From: Cupriavidus nantongensis
Lineage (GTDB): Bacteria; Pseudomonadota; Gammaproteobacteria; Burkholderiales; Burkholderiaceae
Direction of reading: 5' to 3'
NCBI RefSeq assembly: GCF_001598055.1
Contig: NZ_CP014844.1
Span: forward strand, 3,995,642-4,059,641
Length of the DNA: 64,000 nt
The translations under genes were made by a program, and so were the position numbers. Below the pieces are notes generated by a model. That model had not been told where the DNA came from. It ran no database searches and worked only from the letters and a program-made list of their open reading frames with translations. This document shows positions 61,895 through 64,000 of the stretch, in pieces; the first letter of the stretch is position 1; every line of letters starts with the position of its first letter.

Positions 61895-63058
61895 ATGCTG
61901 AAGCTGCCCCTGCGCCCCCTGCTGCTGGCTGGCGCAATGTTCCTGGCCGGCGCCGCCCATGCCGACATCCGCGTCGGCATCGACGTGTCCACCACCGGGC
62001 CGGCCGCCTCGATCGGCATCCCGTCGAAGAACACCGTGCTGATGTGGCCGCAGACGCTGGGCGGCCAGAAGGCGCACTACATCATCCTGGACGACGGCAC
62101 CGATCCGGCCGCCGCGGTGCGCAACGTGCGCAAGCTGATCTCCGAGGAGAAGGTCGACGTGATCGTCGGCCCCAACATCACGCCCACCGCGATCGCCGCG
62201 CTCGACGCCGTGGCCGAGGGCGAGACCCCGATGGTGGCGCTGGCCGCCTCGGCCGCCATCGTCGAGCCGCAGACCGACGCCAAGCGCCGCTGGGCCTTCA
62301 AGATGCCGCAGAACGACTCGCACATGGCCACCGTGCTGACCGAGTACATGAGCAACCACGGCGTGCGGACAGTCGGCTTTATCGGCTTTGCCGACGCCTA
62401 CGGCGAAAGCTGGTGGCGCGAGTTCTCGAAGCTGGCCGAACTGCGCAAGATCCGCGTGGTGGCCAGCGAGCGCTTCTCGCGCAACGACACCTCGGTCACC
62501 GGGCAGGTGCTCAAGCTGATGGCGGCCAACCCGGACGCGATCCTGATCGCCGGCGCCGGCACGCCGTCGGTGCTGCCGCAGAAGACGCTGGGCGAGCGCG
62601 GCTACAAGGGCAAGGTCTACCAGACCCACGGCATTGCGACCTGGGACTTCCTGCGCATGGGCGGCAAGGATGTCGAGGGCACGCTGTTCCCGACCGGGCC
62701 GGTGGTGGTCGCGCGCCAGCTGCCCGACAGCCATCCGGTGCGCAAGGTCGCGCTGGACTTCGTCAATCGTTACGAAGCAAAGTACGGCGCCGACAGCGTG
62801 ACACAGTTCGCCGGCGATGCCTGGGGCGCGTGGATGCTGCTCGACGACGCCGCCCGCCGCGCGCTCAGGAGCGGCGCCCAGCCCGGCACGCGCGAGTTCC
62901 GCGCGGCCCTGCGCGACGCGCTGGAAACCACCACCAATCTCACCATCCCCAATGGCGTGATGAACCTGAACCCGAAGGACCACCAGGGCTTCGACCAGCG
63001 TTCGCGCGTGATGGGGGTGATCCGCAACGGCAAGTTTGCCTATGCGGGCGACAAGTAG
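61895..63058 (+). CDS. ABC transporter substrate-binding protein, Leu/Ile/Val (family 6) type
   Basis: A 387-residue periplasmic protein. The signal peptide ends near residue 24 (AAHA). The mature part begins DIRVGIDVSTTGPAASIGIPSKN and has ILDDGTDPAAAVRNVRKLISEEKVDVIVGPN, the type I fold of LivK-like proteins. GGAGGAGAC precedes the ATG. No permease or ATPase gene is nearby, so it either uses a distant transporter or serves another sensor role. Ligand unknown. Confidence 0.9.
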   Translation: MLKLPLRPLLLAGAMFLAGAAHADIRVGIDVSTTGPAASIGIPSKNTVLMWPQTLGGQKAHYIILDDGTDPAAAVRNVRKLISEEKVDVIVGPNITPTAIAALDAVAEGETPMVALAASAAIVEPQTDAKRRWAFKMPQNDSHMATVLTEYMSNHGVRTVGFIGFADAYGESWWREFSKLAELRKIRVVASERFSRNDTSVTGQVLKLMAANPDAILIAGAGTPSVLPQKTLGERGYKGKVYQTHGIATWDFLRMGGKDVEGTLFPTGPVVVARQLPDSHPVRKVALDFVNRYEAKYGADSVTQFAGDAWGAWMLLDDAARRALRSGAQPGTREFRAALRDALETTTNLTIPNGVMNLNPKDHQGFDQRSRVMGVIRNGKFAYAGDK

Positions 63059-63110
63059 CCCGCCGCATCGACGCATCAAGGCAACCACGCATCACCAAAG
63101 GAAGCATGGC

Positions 63111-63992
63111 ATGAGCACCACTCCCACCCCCGTCACCGTCGCCTTTATCGGCCTGGGCGCCATGGGCTCGCACATGGTGCGCCACCTGCTGGCCGCCGGC
63201 CACACCGTGCGCGCCTTCGTGCGCCGCCCGGAAGCGGCCGAGGCCGCGCGCGCGCTGGGGGCCGAACCGTTCTTCACGCCCGCCGAGGCGGCGCGCGGCG
63301 CCAGCGTGGTCTTCACCAACGTGACCTCGTCCGAAGACGTGCGCGAGGTCCTGCTGGGCGCGCAGGGCGTGATCCACGGGGCCGCGCCCGGCACCATCTG
63401 CATCGACCACAGCACCATCTCGCCCATCGTCACGCGCGAGATCGCCGCGGCGCTGGCCGCGCGCGGCATCGAGGCGCTCGACTGCCCGGTCTCGGGCGGC
63501 ACCATGGGCGCCGAGGCCGGCACGCTGACCATCATGGTCGGCGGCAAGGCCGAGATGCTGGAACGCGTGCGCCCGCTGCTGCAGCGGCTCGGCCAGACCA
63601 TCACCCATATCGGCGACCACGGCGCCGGCCAGGTCGCCAAGCTGTGCAACCAGATCGCCCAGGTGGTCAATATCGAAGGCATTGCCGAGGCGATGCGTTT
63701 TGCCGCGGCGCAGAACGTCGACACTGGCCGCGTGTTCGAGGCCATGGCGACCGGCATGGCTGGCAGCCGCATGCTCGACCTGATGGGCCCCAAGATGGTG
63801 GCGCGCAACTTTGCCGCCGGCATCGAGGCGCGGCTGCACGACAAGGACTTCGGGCTGGCGCGCGACATCGCCGAGGAAATCGGCCTGGAGCTGCCGGCGA
63901 TGCAGGCCACCTCGGCGCAACTGCGCACGCTGATGGAGAAAGGCTGGGGCAAGGACGATACCTCGTCGCTGCTGCGCGTGCTGGAGGGCTGA
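63111..63992 (+). CDS. 3-hydroxyisobutyrate dehydrogenase-family NAD(P)-dependent oxidoreductase
   Basis: A 293-residue beta-hydroxyacid dehydrogenase: N-terminal FIGLGAMGSHMVRHLLAAGH (dinucleotide-binding), DCPVSGGTMGAEAGTLTIMVGG and the catalytic lysine in GAGQVAKLCNQI. It could act on 3-hydroxyisobutyrate, tartronate semialdehyde or similar hydroxy acids. The ATG at 63111 gives the usual short N-terminus. It lies 52 bp after the binding-protein gene on the same strand. Confidence 0.9.
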   Translation: MSTTPTPVTVAFIGLGAMGSHMVRHLLAAGHTVRAFVRRPEAAEAARALGAEPFFTPAEAARGASVVFTNVTSSEDVREVLLGAQGVIHGAAPGTICIDHSTISPIVTREIAAALAARGIEALDCPVSGGTMGAEAGTLTIMVGGKAEMLERVRPLLQRLGQTITHIGDHGAGQVAKLCNQIAQVVNIEGIAEAMRFAAAQNVDTGRVFEAMATGMAGSRMLDLMGPKMVARNFAAGIEARLHDKDFGLARDIAEEIGLELPAMQATSAQLRTLMEKGWGKDDTSSLLRVLEG

Positions 63993-64000
63993 GGCCCGAT

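Overview
The window is GC-rich, gene-dense chromosomal DNA of a betaproteobacterium. Protein repertoire, gene order and codon use point to Burkholderiales, most probably Cupriavidus or Ralstonia; this is inferred from the translations, as no database search was possible. No tRNA, rRNA, CRISPR array, phage module or replication origin was recognised. The only mobile DNA is a pair of IS481-family insertion sequences.

Layout. 1-5956: the end of an acyl-CoA/AMP ligase gene and a complete peptide-type (Dpp/Opp) ABC transporter. 5984-12553 (minus): tamA-tamB, the outer-membrane translocation/lipid-transport pair, and a small BamE-like lipoprotein. 12742-14854 (plus): a DUF3460 protein, scpA and panC, closed by a clear terminator. 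14909-16102: a PepSY membrane protein. 16232-28672: a cobalamin region. A vitamin B12 riboswitch with its own sigma70-type promoter precedes the minus-strand run btuB-btuC-btuD-cobO-cobT-cobS-cobC; cobU-cbiB-cobD-btuF runs convergently on the plus strand; cobQ lies further left. This set covers uptake, adenosylation and late assembly or salvage; no corrin-ring genes are present in the window. 28773-30528: a zapB-like coiled-coil gene, zapA, a structured transcribed region, 6S RNA and an EVE-domain gene. 30604-32259: a TSUP permease and a SIMPL-domain protein. 32461-38323 (minus): a malonate catabolic cluster (GntR regulator, malonyl-CoA decarboxylase, TctC-type binding protein, enoyl-CoA hydratase, malonyl-CoA synthetase). 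39079-41218: DUF898 membrane protein plus M48 metallopeptidase, behind a long regulatory-looking spacer. 41248-44034: lgt and ilvD.

44058-52415 is bounded by two inverted, nearly identical 1319-bp IS481-family elements. Each sits inside a copy of a compound palindromic repeat. Between them lie pepA-holC-DUF2486 (minus) and lptF-lptG-cbiX (plus). 52439-59471 (minus): an assimilatory sulfate operon (TSUP permease, cysI, DUF934, cysH, cysD, cysN, cobA), divergent from cysB at 59636. 60658-63992: a methyltransferase, an orphan amino-acid-type binding protein and a 3-hydroxyisobutyrate dehydrogenase-family reductase.

The strongest unusual signal is the link between the insertion sequence and the repeat. 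Three copies of a roughly 127-bp double-hairpin repeat occur, each between convergently transcribed genes. Two of them are split by the IS at the same place, the arm/loop boundary of a 12-bp hairpin, with 6-bp target duplications. Other points of interest are a structured, promoter-driven segment just upstream of 6S RNA, a helically phased cluster of TGTWACA boxes before the DUF898/M48 pair, and a short insertion at the hinge of the malonyl-CoA synthetase.
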